A stretch of DNA of 23,163 nucleotides from DASRQK01 sp040392005. Its GTDB lineage: Bacteria; Bacteroidota; Bacteroidia; Sphingobacteriales; Sphingobacteriaceae. Of the stretch, positions 22,424-23,163 are shown piece after piece; the first letter of the stretch is position 1, and each line of letters opens with the position of its first letter. The stretch spans positions 1-23,163 of the forward strand of contig JBEBWT010000029.1 in NCBI GenBank assembly GCA_040392005.1, written 5' to 3'. A model generated the notes under the pieces. It made no database searches. It was not told where the DNA came from and worked only from the letters and a program-made list of their open reading frames with translations. The position numbers and the translations under genes were made by a program.

Positions 22424-22615
22424 TTAATTGGTGACCGGATCCACATTCGCTTCAGACATGGCAATATCCGTCAGCATGTTGTTTTTTTTATTTTCATTGA
22501 TTGCTTTCATGGTAATCTTTTTTAGCGTTAATAAATGTTTGTTTTTCAATAGACGCAGGGTATCAGCAATGGGCACAGTATTCGTTTTCGGTGTGAATTT
22601 TTCTGTGTTTTTCAT
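22424..22615 (-). CDS. Candidate 63-residue basic peptide
   Basis: I do not recognise this ORF. It starts with ATG and encodes a Lys/Asn/Thr-rich, Cys-free peptide (MKNTEKFTPKTNTVPIADTL...) with no signal peptide or membrane helix and an acidic end (MSEANVDPVTN). Lys- and Asn-rich N-termini of this kind occur in small Bacteroidota proteins, including leader peptides of modified-peptide systems, but no modification enzyme is visible nearby and there is no Gly-Gly site. It lies about 110 bp upstream of the PAS kinase on the same strand. The opposite-strand frame (22428-22631) is hydrophobic and probably its shadow. It may not be a gene at all. Confidence 0.35.
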   Translation of the reverse strand: MKNTEKFTPKTNTVPIADTLRLLKNKHLLTLKKITMKAINENKKNNMLTDIAMSEANVDPVTN

Positions 22616-22869
22616 AGCAATAGTTTTTTAGTAAAACATGAATAAATGTACTGATGAGGAAAGAGCCAAAATCAGACCGAATCAAATGGTTTAAATACCT
22701 GTTTAATTGATATAATACGGTGTATCAAATACGTGAAAGTCTGGATTTAATGCGTTAAATACTGGAAATCACGTGATTGCTACCAAGCGGAGAACTTTTT
22801 GCTGGTGTTTGTGTTATGTGTGAAACACTGCTTGGAAATAAAACACTGCTTGAAACAAAAACATCACTT
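22616..22869. other. AT-rich 254-bp intergenic region with several palindromes
   Basis: I see no gene here. Visible structure comprises ATTTAA-TGCG-TTAAAT (22745-22760), the perfect 12-bp palindrome AATCACGTGATT (22767-22778), three copies of AAATAC spaced 34 and 30 bp apart (22693, 22727, 22757), and a direct repeat AAACACTGCTTG just before the gene at 22870. It probably holds divergent promoters for the candidate peptide gene and the edge gene, but no clean TAnnTTTG element is present. Confidence 0.4.
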
Positions 22870-23163
22870 ATGAAAACAGAAGCTGACTACCTGCACATTT
22901 TGAGGAACAGGATCATGGCCCTGAGGGCAAAACTGGAGACCTGTCCCCATGCCGGGGAAATTACATTTTCCTATGGACAGGATTATTATCAGGAAGAAGT
23001 GCGGAGCATTGGATTGCGGATGATCCGCGACGGTTTATATCAGGAAGGTGAAAAGCTGATCCTGGATTATACCCGTGAGCATTATCCGGATGAGGTGGAA
23101 AGCGAGATCCGCTGGATCGGTAAAATGATGCGGTATCTCCATGTCATCACAGATGCTCTGATA
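22870..23163 (+). CDS. Unrecognised protein, 5' part (runs off the right edge)
   Basis: An open frame of 98 codons without a stop begins at ATG 22870 (MKTEADYLHILRNRIMALRA...). The visible part is charged, helical and without signal peptide or membrane segments. Notable stretches are LETCPHAGEITFSYGQDYYQEE and REHYPDEVESEIRWIGKMMRYL. Codon use is GC-rich at third positions like the neighbouring genes, which supports a real gene. No domain is recognised; the fragment is too short to judge. Confidence 0.6.
   Translation, partial: MKTEADYLHILRNRIMALRAKLETCPHAGEITFSYGQDYYQEEVRSIGLRMIRDGLYQEGEKLILDYTREHYPDEVESEIRWIGKMMRYLHVITDALI

Noticed and set aside
22428..22631. Plus-strand hydrophobic 67-residue ORF (possible toxin-like membrane peptide)
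   Set aside because: It is the complement of a Lys/Asn-rich frame, which automatically reads as Phe/Val/Ile-rich. It has no start signal, and both frames cannot be preferred on this evidence.

Overview
The window looks like chromosomal DNA from a member of the Bacteroidota, probably a Chitinophagaceae- or Sphingobacteria-like soil or water bacterium. The evidence is exact TAnnTTTG-type -7 promoter elements, few Shine-Dalgarno sites, several GTG/TTG starts, Bacteroidota-style proteins (7TM-DISM histidine kinase, stress SDR with an Asp/Pro-rich tail, TPS-TPP fusion) and mixed base composition. I see no tRNA, rRNA, CRISPR array, transposase or phage gene.

Layout. 1-193 holds a decayed intergenic repeat. 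194-451 (-) is an orphan HigA-like antitoxin. 723-2931 (+) is a metal cassette: an exported HMA-like Cys-rich protein followed by a Zn/Cd/Pb-type P1B-ATPase. 3011-3792 (+) is a rifampin ADP-ribosyltransferase (arr) overlapping a small Rieske ferredoxin. 3808-4134 (-) is the 3' stump of an ABC-F ATPase gene. 4293-7473 (-) carries a LOG-family nucleotide hydrolase, a three-fold repeated outer-membrane-type protein and an EamA transporter.

The most interesting block is 7495-14862. A tight minus-strand operon reads, in order of transcription: an E1/ThiF-nitroreductase fusion (Rv1355c/MoeY-like), an autoinducer-synthase/FeeM-like GNAT acyltransferase (14-nt overlap), a 7TM-DISM histidine kinase, a REC-histidine kinase and a lone REC protein. 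A paralogous REC gene lies divergently at 14401. No member has a recognisable DNA-binding or nucleotide-cyclase output domain. I infer a coupled 'make a small molecule, then sense it' system. The acyltransferase and kinase genes are markedly AT-rich compared with their flanks.

The right part is stress-related: a small membrane protein, a GH15 glucoamylase/trehalase-like enzyme, a convergent bifunctional trehalose-6-phosphate synthase/phosphatase, and a general-stress SDR broken by a one-base frameshift. A NarL-type two-component pair (PAS-HisKA_3 kinase, LuxR-type regulator) lies just upstream on the same strand and could regulate the trehalose/SDR genes; this is inferred from position only. 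The window ends in a small putative peptide gene and the start of an unrecognised gene that runs off the right edge.
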